A DNA stretch of 64,000 bases from Bradyrhizobium sp. B097 (GCF_038957035.1 NZ_CP152412.1:7126501-7190500), one strand, 5' to 3'; shown: positions 37,740 through 47,679, counted from the stretch's first letter. Notes: generated by a model from the letters alone, not told the origin. Translations and numbers: made by a program.

Positions 37740-38850
37740 GCTCCCGAGCGATTTTTCGCCGTCCTCACCCGGCGCAGTTCGTTGTCCTGCGCAGTTCGTC
37801 CTGCCGTTCCCCGGCTTTCCGCCCTGCCGGGACTTCGTGAGAGCATTTTTCGAAACGTCCTGCGGAAATTAGTTGCGGCATGCTGCCCGCTTGCTGAACC
37901 TTCAGCGTGAGCCCCGTTTTGGATCCGGAACGCGCCGGCAATCACGGCTGTCGCAGGAGGCCGGGCGATCTCCATGACAACCGGCGCACCAGCGGGGCTC
38001 TCATCCGATCTTCAATGTACCTGATCCGGACGACGATGGTGATTCCGGCCTTGCGTCCGCAGCGAAACGGAACGCAGTTCTACCGACGCATTGTCTCAAC
38101 ACCTTGTCGCGCCCCCACGTTCACATTTTCGTAGTTTTTAGGGCAGGTATACACGATATGTCAACAGGATCTGAACGTCCTGTGAGGCTAATGGAGAACG
38201 GCTGTCTCCCGGCCGTCGCAGCGATGGGTCATCAGCCCTGCACGATGAGTTTGCCAGGAACTGCTCGGGGCGATCAAAAAGTGCCCCCTGCTGCCTCATC
38301 CATCGCCGCGCCGGTCAGGAACGCGGCATCGGCCCGTCGCTGCGACGAAAGTCTTCCGCGATTGCACATCCTGCAGCAGCAGGAGCACATTCTTCGATCA
38401 AAACAAACAGGGCTCTCCGGTTCGAAGCCCGGACGCCGTCATTCGATCATGCCGGCATGCGACTGATCGCCACGGTGAATTGCAAGCGCCCCCTGGAGCG
38501 TTGCGAAACGGGGTTCTGTTCGAATCAGCATCTCTTTCCCGCGGAGATTTCGCCGTGCATGGTGCCGCGCGCTTTTCGGGCAGACATTGAAGCGATCGAC
38601 GTCAGGACTGCTGCGTGAAGCGCGACCGGTCAGCCAAGGCGCGGACTGACATGGTGAATGTCACCTCGTCATCGACGCGCCCTGCAAGGTGAGCGTCAGT
38701 TGAACGCTGGAGATCGTTCGCCTGCCCGTTTTCCACAGCACTGAACATGCTAAGGCGCGATGAGATCAGGTTGAATCTCCATCGGACTTCAGCTCCCCGT
38801 CCAGACATGATCTGTCCGGAAAACCGCTGCACGCTTTTTCCGGATCCTCC
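37740..38850. other. long intergenic region without a supportable gene
   Basis: Between the MmgE/PrpD stop and the first permease. Apart from a promoter-like site at 38137-38164, which would give a leader of about 470 bases to the permease start, and a weak hairpin at 38815-38844 just after the PrpD stop, nothing convincing is seen. ORFs here are short and mutually overlapping. Confidence 0.5.
38137..38164 (-). promoter_or_regulatory. promoter-like site with ATACCT motif upstream of ABC operon
   Basis: On the minus strand TTGACAT, 7 bases, ATACCT, identical in spacing to the sites at 35066-35093 and 41662-41689. The -10 (CCTAAA at 16 bases) is poor, so it may be a regulated or activator-dependent promoter. 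It points toward the permease genes. Confidence 0.5.
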
Positions 38851-40290
38851 CTAGGCCCGCAACAGCCCGCACAGCTCTGCCATCGAGTCCGCACGGTCGA
38901 GCTTCATGACCGTCTCGACGATCCTGTCGCCCTTCGGTTCGAGGGGCGTCCCGCGAAGGTTGCTCAAAAACTTCCGCTCGACATCCGCATCGCTGAACGG
39001 CCGGCGCCAGTGCCCCGGAGCCCAGTCGGCGGTCGCATCGAAAGTCCGGCCATCCCTCATCCGGATACGGACCGAGGATTTGTACCGGCCTTCGTCCCAA
39101 AACGCCTTTTCTGCGACCGGATCGATTTCGACGGTCATCTTGCGCATCAACTCCCTGACCACTGGATTGTCCATCATCTCGGGCGCAAACCAGTGCCGTC
39201 CCGGATCGCGCACCATCAATCCCATCGCCGTCACATATTGCACCGAGAGCTGCGCGTCGATATCGGTTGCCGGCGCGGCGTCCGAGAACCATTCGGTGAT
39301 GCGCGAAAAGCACCTGATGGAAACCGACTCGATTTCATCCAGGGCAACGTCCTGATCCTTCACGGCGCTTGTTGCGGCATCGACGGAGGTGTGAAGGAAT
39401 GCGCAGCTGGGAAACGGCTTGATCGACAGTTCGTTGATGCGCCACCTCTGTGCAAGGTCCGCCGACAGCTGGGCGGGATCGAAACGGTCCGATCCGATGA
39501 TGTGGGCAAAGCCGCGTTCCGGGTCACTCAGCATTGCGAAGGGGCCCAGAATATCCTGGCGCGCGCATAGCGCTGCGTCGACTCCCCCAAGTGTCATCTG
39601 GCCGTAATTCGCTTTCAGCGCATGCGCCGGTTTGCCGTACTGGACGTACCAGATCGGTACGTTGGTATTGGCCGCGGCATGCCCGAGTGCGGAACGAACC
39701 TGGGCCTCAGTGCCGCCGGCAACAACAATCGCCGCGGCTCCGGCGGCCACGCCGTGCCAGGCATGGTAGACCGCAAAGCGCCGGTAGGCCTCCGGGCCTG
39801 CCCGCGTCGCGTCATGAACACGCAGCCCGGCTTCATAACCGGCGACCACGCCAGCCAGAAATCGCTGCGGCGTGGCGGACAGATGCTCTGCGACAGCGAG
39901 CGCTGCCGGAATGACCGTTGCGCTTGGATGCCCGCAGGCCACGTCTTCATAATCGAGCACATCCGACAGCCAGGATGCGACCTTTGCCGCGAGAGAAGGC
40001 GGCAGCCGCAGTTCGGTGCCCGGAATGCAGCAGCCGGACGTCGCCACACCGCCACCGTATGCCGCAAGGATGCTGCGTCCGAGCGGCGTCGCAGCGCCCG
40101 TGGCGATGCAACCGATCGTATCGAGCGTCACCCGCTTGGCAGTGTGAAGCACGTCCGCCGGCAGGCTAGTGAATTCCAGATCAGTCAGGAACTTGGCCAG
40201 CCTGCCCGCGTCCTGATGGACAGGATGACGCGGGAACAGGATGTCCTCGAACCGGGGCGGGACCTCGACGTTTTCGACAGCCATTGGCAT
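38851..40290 (-). CDS. MmgE/PrpD family protein
   Basis: A 479-residue protein of the 2-methylcitrate dehydratase/cis-aconitate decarboxylase fold. The all-helical first domain contains LDTIGCIATGAATPLG, DYEDVACGHPSATVIPAALAVAE and AWHGVAAGAAAIVV. The smaller second domain begins near KPFPSCAFLHTSVDAA. The family includes dehydratases, decarboxylases and isomerases, so the reaction is not predictable. It starts 46 bases after the M24 gene, forming an operon with it. Two in-frame ATGs (40290 and 40284) are possible starts. Confidence 0.85.
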   Translation of the reverse strand: MPMAVENVEVPPRFEDILFPRHPVHQDAGRLAKFLTDLEFTSLPADVLHTAKRVTLDTIGCIATGAATPLGRSILAAYGGGVATSGCCIPGTELRLPPSLAAKVASWLSDVLDYEDVACGHPSATVIPAALAVAEHLSATPQRFLAGVVAGYEAGLRVHDATRAGPEAYRRFAVYHAWHGVAAGAAAIVVAGGTEAQVRSALGHAAANTNVPIWYVQYGKPAHALKANYGQMTLGGVDAALCARQDILGPFAMLSDPERGFAHIIGSDRFDPAQLSADLAQRWRINELSIKPFPSCAFLHTSVDAATSAVKDQDVALDEIESVSIRCFSRITEWFSDAAPATDIDAQLSVQYVTAMGLMVRDPGRHWFAPEMMDNPVVRELMRKMTVEIDPVAEKAFWDEGRYKSSVRIRMRDGRTFDATADWAPGHWRRPFSDADVERKFLSNLRGTPLEPKGDRIVETVMKLDRADSMAELCGLLRA

Positions 40291-40335
40291 TACTCTTTCT
40301 CTTTGCCTCCATTAGTGCCCGTCTGGTGGCGACAA

Positions 40336-41529
40336 TCAGCAGACGGTGGGAATGGTTTCGGGCGACAGGGCGCTCAGAAATTCACATCCCGTATCGGTTA
40401 CAAGGATGACCTCCTCGAACTGGAAGACCGCCCCCTCCCGCTCGAGCTTCGGCTCAAGATGCAGGATCATGCCGGGGCGGATCTCGGTTGCATCGACCCG
40501 CGATATCGACGGTGGCTCGGTCACATCCAGACCTCCGCCATGGCCGATCCGCGAGACCCTGGAATACAGCGGGCCCAGATCGGCATCGATCCACATCCGT
40601 TCAAACCGGGCATAGAGATCGGCGCAGCTCATCCCCGGCCTGACCGCCCCCGCCAGATCGACCGTAAGCGCTCGGACCCTGCCGTAGACGTCGACCTCCC
40701 ACGCTTCCGGCTCGCCTGCTCGGGCAATCCTGTTGCGATCGGCGGGATAGCCGCCATACGTCGCCCTGAAGTCGGTCCAGATATAATGGCCTGCCTCCAG
40801 CCGCCGGTCGGATGCGGGACGGCCATAGGAGAAATCGCCCTTCGAGAACAGCATTGCGATCGGATCAGCAGTTTCGGCGCCGTTGAGGAATATCTGCGCC
40901 TGCACCATCTGGCAAAGCTCGTATTCCGGCATGCCGAGGCGCGCGGAGGCAAGCGCGGTGTCGAAGGCCGAGTTCACGATTTCGAACGCGATCCGTTTCA
41001 ACTCCGCCTCGAAGCGAGACTTAATGACGCGGACGCTCCACAGAATCTGCGAAGCCGAAACCGGCTTACCGTCATGCGACAACTCCGAAAGCGCCTCGAC
41101 GAGCTCGAGAGATCCGCGCCCATAGAAGTCCTGCCCGTAATCCAGCGCCGTCCTGCGAGGCCCGGACACCCTCTCGCTGATCCACGCAGAGATCGCCGCC
41201 ACTGCCTCGGGCAGGTACCCGTCGTAATACCTGCTGGAGAAGCTGCGTGCACGCACCTCGACGGTTCGGGCCTCCGCGAGACTTCCGAACACAACCATGT
41301 CATCAGCCGAAATGGCCGCAAAGACCGGGCGTGCGTGATATGACCAGGACAGGGATCGATAATCGGTGAGATAGGCGACGTTCTTTTGGTCGCTCAGAAC
41401 AATGACGTCGATACCAGCCTTCGACATCTGCGCCCGGACGCCGGCACGACGACGCTCCAGCTCCGCGGCCGGCACAGGCGGCGCTGGAGGAAGTGGCTTG
41501 GGAGGGACCGAGGGCCAAACCTTGGGCAT
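40336..41529 (-). CDS. M24-family metallohydrolase (Xaa-Pro peptidase/creatinase fold)
   Basis: A 397-residue creatinase-fold enzyme. The N-terminal domain contains YLTDYRSLSWSYHARPVFA. The catalytic domain has the full metal-ligand set: Asp in WTDF, Asp in PADRNR, His in IGHGGGLDVTEPPS, Glu in HLEPKL and Glu in FEEVILVT. Three such proteins with intact ligands occur in this window. It is divergent from the second binding-protein gene and shares the operator-bearing intergenic region. It may act as a C-N hydrolase on a small molecule rather than as a peptidase. Confidence 0.85.
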   Translation of the reverse strand: MPKVWPSVPPKPLPPAPPVPAAELERRRAGVRAQMSKAGIDVIVLSDQKNVAYLTDYRSLSWSYHARPVFAAISADDMVVFGSLAEARTVEVRARSFSSRYYDGYLPEAVAAISAWISERVSGPRRTALDYGQDFYGRGSLELVEALSELSHDGKPVSASQILWSVRVIKSRFEAELKRIAFEIVNSAFDTALASARLGMPEYELCQMVQAQIFLNGAETADPIAMLFSKGDFSYGRPASDRRLEAGHYIWTDFRATYGGYPADRNRIARAGEPEAWEVDVYGRVRALTVDLAGAVRPGMSCADLYARFERMWIDADLGPLYSRVSRIGHGGGLDVTEPPSISRVDATEIRPGMILHLEPKLEREGAVFQFEEVILVTDTGCEFLSALSPETIPTVC

Positions 41530-41661
41530 TGCGGCTCTTCTTTTTAGTTTTCTAGCTGGCTCTTTTTCTTTACCGGGCTTCTTTTTCCTGAACGTCGGAC
41601 AGGCCCCGCCTTGCCGCCGAAACGCGAAACCTTGCCGAAAGGCATCAGCGGGGACGGATCA

Positions 41662-41689
41662 TTGACATAGTGGGCATACCTAGTATAGG
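41662..41689 (+). promoter_or_regulatory. promoter of second EhuB-like gene with ATACCTAGTAT operator
   Basis: TTGACA (41662-41667), a 16-base spacer, TATAGG (41684-41689). ATACCTAGTAT at 41676-41686 spans the -10 side. On the opposite strand TTGACG (41700-41705) with a 17-base spacer and TAGGTA would serve the divergent M24 gene, so one operator could control both directions. Confidence 0.7.
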
Positions 41690-41722
41690 ATCAAGCCATC
41701 GTCAACCGGGCTTACCATAAAG

Positions 41723-42607
41723 ATGGGGCGTTCAGAGATCTCCAGACGAGCCGTGCTGGCCGGGAGTGTGGCGGCAATGCTGATGGCGAGCACCCTGTCG
41801 GCGGTTGCGCAGTCGATCACCGATCGTGTTGTCAAGGAAGGCAGGATCACCGTCGGCATCCATAACCAGGCCCCATGGGGTTATGTTGGCGCGGACGGGA
41901 AGGTTGCGGGTGTCGGCCCCGATATGGTCAGGGCGATACTTGGACCTGTCGGTGTCAGGCAAGTTGACTTCGTGGTTGTGGATTTCGGCGCCCTTATCCC
42001 GAGTCTTCTGTCCAGGCGAATTGATATCGTCGCGTCAGGCATGGCGATCACTGACGAGCGCTGCAGGCAGGTGATTTTCAGCAATCCCGACCTCGTCATC
42101 GGTGATGGAGTAATGGTGCTGGCAGGCAATCCGCGTAACATCCACAGCTACGCCGATGTGGCAAACAGTCCGACCTTGCGCATGGGCGGCGGTCGGGGCA
42201 GCTCGAATTCAGAAAACGCCATCAGGGCCGGCATTCCCAGGGACCGGATGGTGTTGTTCCAGGACACGCAGTCATCGATCGCTGCCCTGCTCGCCGGCCG
42301 TATCGACGCGGACACGCAATCGATGGCAACTGCCATCAGCACCGTCAGACAGCCAGGTCTCAAAGGAAAGATCGAGCTTGCGGAGCCGTTCACCGGACTG
42401 GTGGAGAATGGGCGCCGGGCGGCGAACTATGCTTCGATCGCATTCCGGCCGGACGACGCCAGATTGCGCGATCTCTGGAACGAGAGCCTGGATGCGCGAA
42501 AGTCCGATGGAACGGTAAAAGAGATTTTCGCCAGCTATGGATTTGCGGCCTCCATGGTCGCCCCGGCGGATCTCACCGCACAGAAGCTGTACCCGAATTG
42601 CAGATAG
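41723..42607 (+). CDS. ABC transporter substrate-binding protein, second EhuB-like
   Basis: A 294-residue SBP_bac_3 protein, paralogous to the one at 34169. A twin-arginine-like leader (SRRAVLAGSVAAML) precedes cleavage near AVAQS. ITVGIHNQAPWGYVGADGKV, VDFGALIPSLLSRRIDIVASG and DERCRQVIFSNPDL match the EhuB pattern. No permease genes accompany it, so it probably shares the importer at 35.5-37.7 kb and widens its substrate range. It heads a plus-strand unit with the deacylase and the threonine synthase-like gene. Confidence 0.83.
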   Translation: MGRSEISRRAVLAGSVAAMLMASTLSAVAQSITDRVVKEGRITVGIHNQAPWGYVGADGKVAGVGPDMVRAILGPVGVRQVDFVVVDFGALIPSLLSRRIDIVASGMAITDERCRQVIFSNPDLVIGDGVMVLAGNPRNIHSYADVANSPTLRMGGGRGSSNSENAIRAGIPRDRMVLFQDTQSSIAALLAGRIDADTQSMATAISTVRQPGLKGKIELAEPFTGLVENGRRAANYASIAFRPDDARLRDLWNESLDARKSDGTVKEIFASYGFAASMVAPADLTAQKLYPNCR

Positions 42608-42731
42608 GGACGCTGCATTGCCTGGGGACGTCGTGTTCGCGCGCGGATTGCAGGATCGTCAGAATCCCCGGCGCCGTCACGCGTCCCACTTACCCGTGAT
42701 AAGTTAATCCACTTCTCCTGAAGGATATGAA

Positions 42732-43757
42732 ATGTCTGATTCTACGCGTATCTGGTCGCCGATCAGCTATGACAGGGATGGAAAGCAGGTCGATTGTCTG
42801 CGTCTGCCTATTTCCACCGATACCTCCGCCTACGGCTGGATAGCGATACCGGCAATCTGCCTGAAGAACGGCGACGGCCCAACGGCAGTGCTGATTGCCG
42901 GCACCCATGGTGACGAGTACGAAGGCCAGATCGCGCTGATGCGGATTGCGCGGAAGTTGAAACCAGCTGACCTGAGGGGACGCATTATCATACTTCCGTC
43001 CCTCAACTTCCCGGCTGTCCAGGCCGGTCGCCGCGTTTCACCTGTCGATGAAGGCAATCTCAATCGTCATTATCCAGGACGCGCACATGGCACGGCCACC
43101 GAAATGATTGCCCATTATGTCACGGAGGTCCTGCTCCCGATGGCCGATCTCGTGGTTGACCTTCATGCGGGCGGTCGTTCGCTTGACTACATCCCCTGCG
43201 CCCTCATCCGTCCGGGAAAGACGGCGCAGCACCATGAGAAATTAGTCGACCTGCTGCGCGTCTTCGGCGCCCCGATCGGCTATCTGACGAACGGCAGCGG
43301 GGGCGGCGGGAACACCACACTCCCGGCCGCGGCCGAGCGCACCGGCGCACCCGTGCTCACCGCGGAGCTGGGTGGCGGGGCGACGCTCAATCCATCGGGG
43401 CTACAGCTCGCAGAGCAGGGCGTCCTCAGGCTCCTCAAACACATTGGTGTGCTTCCGCGATACGATGTCACAGAACCCGGTCCGGTTCGATTGATGGAGA
43501 GCTCGACGACCGACCTGCTGGTTTATGCCGGCACCGATGGACTGTTCGAGCCCCTTGCAAGACTTGGCGAAGAAGTTTCAGAAGGTCAGCTCGCCGGATT
43601 GATTCACTCGATCGACAGGCCACACAATGATCCGGAACAGGTCCACTTCGGCCGCGCCGGCCTGATTGCCAGCAAACGTTTCCCGACCCTGGTCAAGCGT
43701 GGCGATTGCCTGTTTGAACTGATGCAGGATATCGCATCCTCGCAGACACGAGGGTGA
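42732..43757 (+). CDS. M14-type deacylase, EutE/DoeB-like
   Basis: A 341-residue AstE/AspA-family zinc deacylase. Zinc ligands are visible as His and Glu of GTHGDEYE and His of VVDLHAGG. LPSLNFPAVQAGRRVSPVDE, NLNRHYPGRAHGTATEMIA and RSLDYIPCALI closely follow EutE/DoeB, which deacetylates N-acetyl-2,4-diaminobutyrate in ectoine breakdown. GAAGGA lies upstream of the ATG. The next gene starts four bases after its stop. Likely reaction: removal of an acyl group from an amino compound produced by the M24 or P450 steps. Confidence 0.85.
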   Translation: MSDSTRIWSPISYDRDGKQVDCLRLPISTDTSAYGWIAIPAICLKNGDGPTAVLIAGTHGDEYEGQIALMRIARKLKPADLRGRIIILPSLNFPAVQAGRRVSPVDEGNLNRHYPGRAHGTATEMIAHYVTEVLLPMADLVVDLHAGGRSLDYIPCALIRPGKTAQHHEKLVDLLRVFGAPIGYLTNGSGGGGNTTLPAAAERTGAPVLTAELGGGATLNPSGLQLAEQGVLRLLKHIGVLPRYDVTEPGPVRLMESSTTDLLVYAGTDGLFEPLARLGEEVSEGQLAGLIHSIDRPHNDPEQVHFGRAGLIASKRFPTLVKRGDCLFELMQDIASSQTRG

Positions 43758-43761
43758 TCCG

Positions 43762-44943
43762 GTGCCCGGCAAGTTAAATCCAAGAATCGCCGGCATGACA
43801 TGCGTCCGGTGTCAGCTCACCCATCCGGTCGCGGACTATGTGGAAGGATGTCCCGCCTGCCTTGAGTCAGGCACGCCCGCAAGCGTTGCACCGCACTATA
43901 CCAGCTGGCCGTCGTCACTGGACCTTGCAACGATTGGTGACTGGCTCTCGTACCCGGATGCATCGGGGCTCGGTGAAGGCAACACGCCGCTGTCAGATCT
44001 GCCGCGTCTCGCCAGGGTGCTTGGCATACAGGCGCTGCATACGAAAAACGAGTTTGGCAATCCCACCGGCTCCCACAAGGACAGAATGGGCGGGATGGTC
44101 GCCCGGCGTGCCCTTGATGTCGGAGCCAGAACCGTCGCCGTCGCCTCGAGTGGCAATGCCGGGGTATCGGTGGCCGCCTATGCGGCACGAAGCGGGCTGG
44201 AATGCGTCGTCGTCACCACGCCCGAGATCAGCCCGAACTGGCGCCAGGCCATCGAGCTGCACGGCGCACGAATCGTCGCAACCGAAAGATCGGACGAGCG
44301 GTGGAGACTCGTTGCACGCCACGCCCGGGCCGGCGACTGGTATCCGGTCACAAACTACCTGATCCCCCCTGTCGGAAGTAACCCCTTCGGTGTCGACGGC
44401 TATCGTGCCATCGCATTCGAACTGTATCTGCAGTTCGAGCATCACCCGCCAACAGACATAGTGGTCCCGACATCACGCGGAGATCTCATCTGGGGAATCG
44501 CAAAGGGATACAGGGATCTTTCGGATGCCGGTCTGGTGCGGTCAATACCCAGGGTTCACGCGGTCGAGCCGTTTCCACGAATCCGTCAAGCGCTCTCGGG
44601 CCACGGGATGGTCGGCGCTTTCCCGGAAAAGACCAGCATGGGGTCGATCGGGGGCAATACGGTTACCTGGCAGACGTTACAGGCGCTCGAACTGGCAGGC
44701 GGATCGTCAGTCGCCGTCGACGAGCCTGAGGTGGCTGCCGACCAGAGTGTGCTCGCAAGAGAGGGCCTGTATCTTGAGCTTTCAAGCGTCGCCACGCTCA
44801 CGGGTTTGCGCAAACTGATCCGCGAAGGAAAGGTTACGCCGGATGCACGTGTCGTGCTGATTGCCACATCCCATGGCTACAAGGAGCGCGCCCGAATTGA
44901 CGAGCGGCTGGTTCCCGTCAACCCGTCCCTTGTCTCCGCTTAA
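43762..44943 (+). CDS. threonine synthase-like PLP enzyme
   Basis: A 393-residue fold-type II PLP enzyme. An N-terminal zinc-ribbon-like segment (CVRCQ and CPACL) precedes the PLP lysine in NPTGSHKDRMGG, and the phosphate-binding SSGNAGVSVAAYAA follows. The family member converts O-phosphohomoserine to threonine, but no homoserine kinase is nearby. In ectoine clusters a fold-II enzyme (EutB) works beside EutE, so a lyase or dehydratase role is also possible. It begins with GTG four bases after the deacylase gene. Confidence 0.8.
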   Translation: MPGKLNPRIAGMTCVRCQLTHPVADYVEGCPACLESGTPASVAPHYTSWPSSLDLATIGDWLSYPDASGLGEGNTPLSDLPRLARVLGIQALHTKNEFGNPTGSHKDRMGGMVARRALDVGARTVAVASSGNAGVSVAAYAARSGLECVVVTTPEISPNWRQAIELHGARIVATERSDERWRLVARHARAGDWYPVTNYLIPPVGSNPFGVDGYRAIAFELYLQFEHHPPTDIVVPTSRGDLIWGIAKGYRDLSDAGLVRSIPRVHAVEPFPRIRQALSGHGMVGAFPEKTSMGSIGGNTVTWQTLQALELAGGSSVAVDEPEVAADQSVLAREGLYLELSSVATLTGLRKLIREGKVTPDARVVLIATSHGYKERARIDERLVPVNPSLVSA

Positions 44944-45251
44944 TGGATAGGCACTCTTGCGCGTTTGCAACATAGCAGCGCGATCATTGGCAGCGTCGTA
45001 TGGCCAAGTGACCGGCGACCGACGGGCAGCGCGCGGCGGTGAACTCACGCGAACAGGCGCCACGGGCGGTTCCTTCGTCAGGGAAAGCCTTGTTGCGAGG
45101 GCAAGCCCTGAGCCGCGGGACGGCTTCCATCGTGATCGCCGGCAGGCATGACAGGTGTCGGCTCCGCGTCACACGATCGCGAGCCTTTGGCAATTGCGGC
45201 TGCGGTCTCGCATATTCGAACGGCGAGGGAAGATTCGGTCGCTGGAGCATC
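44944..45251. other. intergenic region between convergent genes
   Basis: About 300 bases between the threonine synthase-like gene (plus) and the tdh terminator (minus). No gene is supportable. Confidence 0.5.
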
Positions 45252-45302
45252 ACAAAAAGACGCCGCCATCATGGGCCAAATTCCTGTGCCATGATGGCGG
45301 CG
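45252..45302 (-). terminator. rho-independent terminator after tdh
   Basis: A 14-bp perfect stem (CGCCGCCATCATGG, 45261-45274, with 45289-45302) and a 14-base loop. On the minus strand it is followed by TCTTTTTG. It lies about 70 bases beyond the tdh stop. Confidence 0.85.
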
Positions 45303-45369
45303 ATTGATCCTGAAGAAACCGGAAAAGAGATCGGTGTGCCGGCCGGCGCGTGATCCATTCCCGGGACGG

Positions 45370-46404
45370 TCAGGGCTTCGTCGTCCAGTCAAGGACGATC
45401 TTCCCCGAGCTTCCGCTTTGCATTGCCTCGAAGCCAAGCTGGAAGTCCCGCACCGGCAGGCGGTGTGTGATGACTTTCCGCACATCGAGGCCGCTCTGCA
45501 GCATGCCCAGCATTTTATGCCAGGTCTCGAACATTTCCCGGCCATAGATGCCCTTGACCGTGAGCATCTTGAAAACAAGCCTGCTCCAGTCGACTGCAAA
45601 CGGTCTGGATGGAATGCCGAGCATGGCGATCTTTCCGCCCATGACGAGGTGCTCAACCATATCTTCGAAGGCGGCAGGCGCCCCGCTCATTTCAAGCCCG
45701 ACGTCGAATCCCTCCTTGATGCCTAGCCGCGCCTTCACGGACGCGAGGTCTTCCTTTGAAACATCAACGGGCACGACATCGGCCGCTTCGGCTGCGAGTT
45801 TCAGGCGGGCCGGATTGACGTCTGTGATGACGACATGGCGGGCACCGACATGTCGCGCGACCGCGGCGCTCATGATGCCGATCGGCCCGGCGCCGGTGAT
45901 CAGCACATCCTCGCCGACGAGATCGAAGGATAGCGCCGTATGCACGGCATTTCCCAGGGGATCGAGAATGGCCCCCAGATCGTCGTCGATATCGTCGGGC
46001 AGTGGCACGACGTTGAATGCAGGCAATTTTACATATTCTGCAAATGCGCCCGGGATATTGACGCCCAGGCCCCGGGTCTGCGAGTCAAGATGGAAGCGAC
46101 CGCTGCGGGCGGCGCGACCGTGCATTGCGATGACATGGCCCTCTCCCGAAACCCGCTGGCCGGGAGCAAGACCCTGGACAGCCGGACCGATCTCGATAAT
46201 CTCGCCCGCGAACTCATGGCCTACGACCATCGGCACCGGTATCGTTCGGCGTGCCCAGTCATCCCAGCCAAAAATATGAATATCCGTGCCACAGATCCCG
46301 GTCTTCCTGACCTTGATCAGGACATCATCGGGCCCGATCGAGGGCACGGGTTCGTCGCGCAACCATAATCCCGGCTCTGGCCTGGCCTTTACGAGTGCCT
46401 TCAT
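45370..46404 (-). CDS. tdh: L-threonine 3-dehydrogenase (zinc type, structural zinc site lost)
   Basis: A 344-residue medium-chain dehydrogenase that oxidises threonine to 2-amino-3-ketobutyrate, the substrate of Kbl encoded just upstream. Catalytic zinc ligands are present (GICGTDIH and VGHEFAGE) as is the NAD fold (GAGPIGIM). The structural zinc lobe is altered: where E. coli Tdh has four cysteines after SGEGH, this protein has Ala, Gly, Ala and Asp ([18 protein letters not shown]). It lies 24 bases after kbl and has its own terminator. The assignment as Tdh rests on overall similarity and the kbl partner. Confidence 0.87.
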   Translation of the reverse strand: MKALVKARPEPGLWLRDEPVPSIGPDDVLIKVRKTGICGTDIHIFGWDDWARRTIPVPMVVGHEFAGEIIEIGPAVQGLAPGQRVSGEGHVIAMHGRAARSGRFHLDSQTRGLGVNIPGAFAEYVKLPAFNVVPLPDDIDDDLGAILDPLGNAVHTALSFDLVGEDVLITGAGPIGIMSAAVARHVGARHVVITDVNPARLKLAAEAADVVPVDVSKEDLASVKARLGIKEGFDVGLEMSGAPAAFEDMVEHLVMGGKIAMLGIPSRPFAVDWSRLVFKMLTVKGIYGREMFETWHKMLGMLQSGLDVRKVITHRLPVRDFQLGFEAMQSGSSGKIVLDWTTKP

Positions 46405-46428
46405 TTTGCAGTCCTCAATCCTCGGGCT

Positions 46429-47634
46429 TCATTGGATAAGACGGAGCGTCCTGCCGGCGTCCTTGAATGCGTCGATGGCAAGCGTCACGTCGGCGTCGGT
46501 CAGGGCGGCAGACATCTGCGTGCGAATGCGGGCCTTGCCGGCCGGCACGACAGGATAGAAAAAGCCGGCAACGTATACGCCGCGCGCGTCGAGCTCCCTG
46601 GCCATATCCTGCGCGCGGCGCGCATCGTGCAGCATGACGGGGATGATCGGCGTTTCCCCGGGGAGGAGTTCAAATCCCGCTTCGGCCAGACCGTTTCGGA
46701 ATCTGACCGTATGGGATGCAAGCAGCGCGCGGCGGTCATCAGCGGCCTCGGCAATGTCGATCGCCTTGAGGGAGCCGGCCGCAACCGCCGGAGCAAGGCT
46801 GTTGGAGAACAGGTAGGGTCGCGAGCGCTGGCGCAGTACGTCTATGATCGGCTGAGCGGCCGCGACGAAGCCGCCCATGGCGCCGCCAAGGCTCTTGCCG
46901 AATGTACCGGTCACGATATCGACGCGCCCGCCCGCCCCCGTCAGCGCCGGGGTGCCGCGCCCCTGTGGCCCGAGATGGCCCGTGGCGTGGCAGTCGTCCA
47001 CCATGACAAGGGCGCCGTAACGGCCGGCGAGATCGCATATTGCCGCCAGGTTGGCCACGTAGCCATCCATTGAGAATACGCCGTCTGTCACGATGATCTT
47101 GAATCGAGCCCCCTCCCTTTCAGCGAGCTTGAGCACATCCTCGAGCTCGTCCATGTCACCATTGGCGAAGCGGTAACGCCTCGCCTTGCTCAGCCGGACG
47201 CCGTCAATGATGGAAGCGTGATTGAGCGAGTCCGATATGATCGCGTCTTCGGGACCGAAGAGCGGCTCGAAGATCCCTCCATTGGCGTCGAAGCACGCAG
47301 CAAACAGGATGGCGTCGTCCTTGTTGAGATAGCGCGCGATCCGCTGCTCGAGCTCCCTGTGCAGCGTTTGCGCCCCGCAGATGAAGCGCACCGACGCCAT
47401 TCCAAAACCGAACGTATCGAGCCCCGCTTTGGCGGCAGCCAGGATTTCAGGGTGATTGGCGAGACCGAGATAGTTGTTTGCGCAAAGATTGATGACCTGA
47501 CGGTTGCCGCCCGCCGACTGAAGTTCGATCCGGCCGCCCTGCGCACCGGCAATGAGCCGCTCGCGCTTGTAGAGGCCCTCACCCTCAATGTCCGAAAGCG
47601 CATTCCTGAGATGGCCAAGGAAATCGTTCGGCAC
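46429..47634 (-). CDS. kbl: glycine C-acetyltransferase (2-amino-3-ketobutyrate CoA ligase)
   Basis: A 401-residue alpha-oxoamine synthase-type PLP enzyme that splits 2-amino-3-ketobutyrate with CoA to glycine and acetyl-Co[45 protein letters not shown] and the PLP-lysine motif [15 protein letters not shown] are visible. The GTG at 47634 has AGGAGG six bases upstream and gives the normal length; the frame extends to 47670. It forms a kbl-tdh operon. A perfect 14-bp palindrome lies 32 bases upstream of the start. Confidence 0.92.
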   Translation of the reverse strand: MPNDFLGHLRNALSDIEGEGLYKRERLIAGAQGGRIELQSAGGNRQVINLCANNYLGLANHPEILAAAKAGLDTFGFGMASVRFICGAQTLHRELEQRIARYLNKDDAILFAACFDANGGIFEPLFGPEDAIISDSLNHASIIDGVRLSKARRYRFANGDMDELEDVLKLAEREGARFKIIVTDGVFSMDGYVANLAAICDLAGRYGALVMVDDCHATGHLGPQGRGTPALTGAGGRVDIVTGTFGKSLGGAMGGFVAAAQPIIDVLRQRSRPYLFSNSLAPAVAAGSLKAIDIAEAADDRRALLASHTVRFRNGLAEAGFELLPGETPIIPVMLHDARRAQDMARELDARGVYVAGFFYPVVPAGKARIRTQMSAALTDADVTLAIDAFKDAGRTLRLIQ

Positions 47635-47665
47635 GCAGCACCTCCTGTTCCTGCATGATGAATTT

Positions 47666-47679
47666 TCCAATATATTGGA
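47666..47679. promoter_or_regulatory. palindromic operator candidate upstream of kbl
   Basis: TCCAATATATTGGA, a perfect 14-bp palindrome 32 bases upstream of the kbl start. A near copy is at 47817-47830 in the same divergent intergenic region, which suggests a dimeric regulator of kbl-tdh and the homoserine dehydrogenase gene. Confidence 0.6.

Noticed and set aside
38815..38844. A hairpin TCCGGAAAA/TTTTCCGGA just after the MmgE/PrpD stop.
   Set aside because: Could be a terminator, but the T residues are inside the stem rather than after it. Left out as a feature.
39622..41343. A 573-codon plus-strand ORF, among the longest in the window.
   Set aside because: It is antisense to the MmgE/PrpD and M24 genes, whose motifs are unambiguous on the minus strand.
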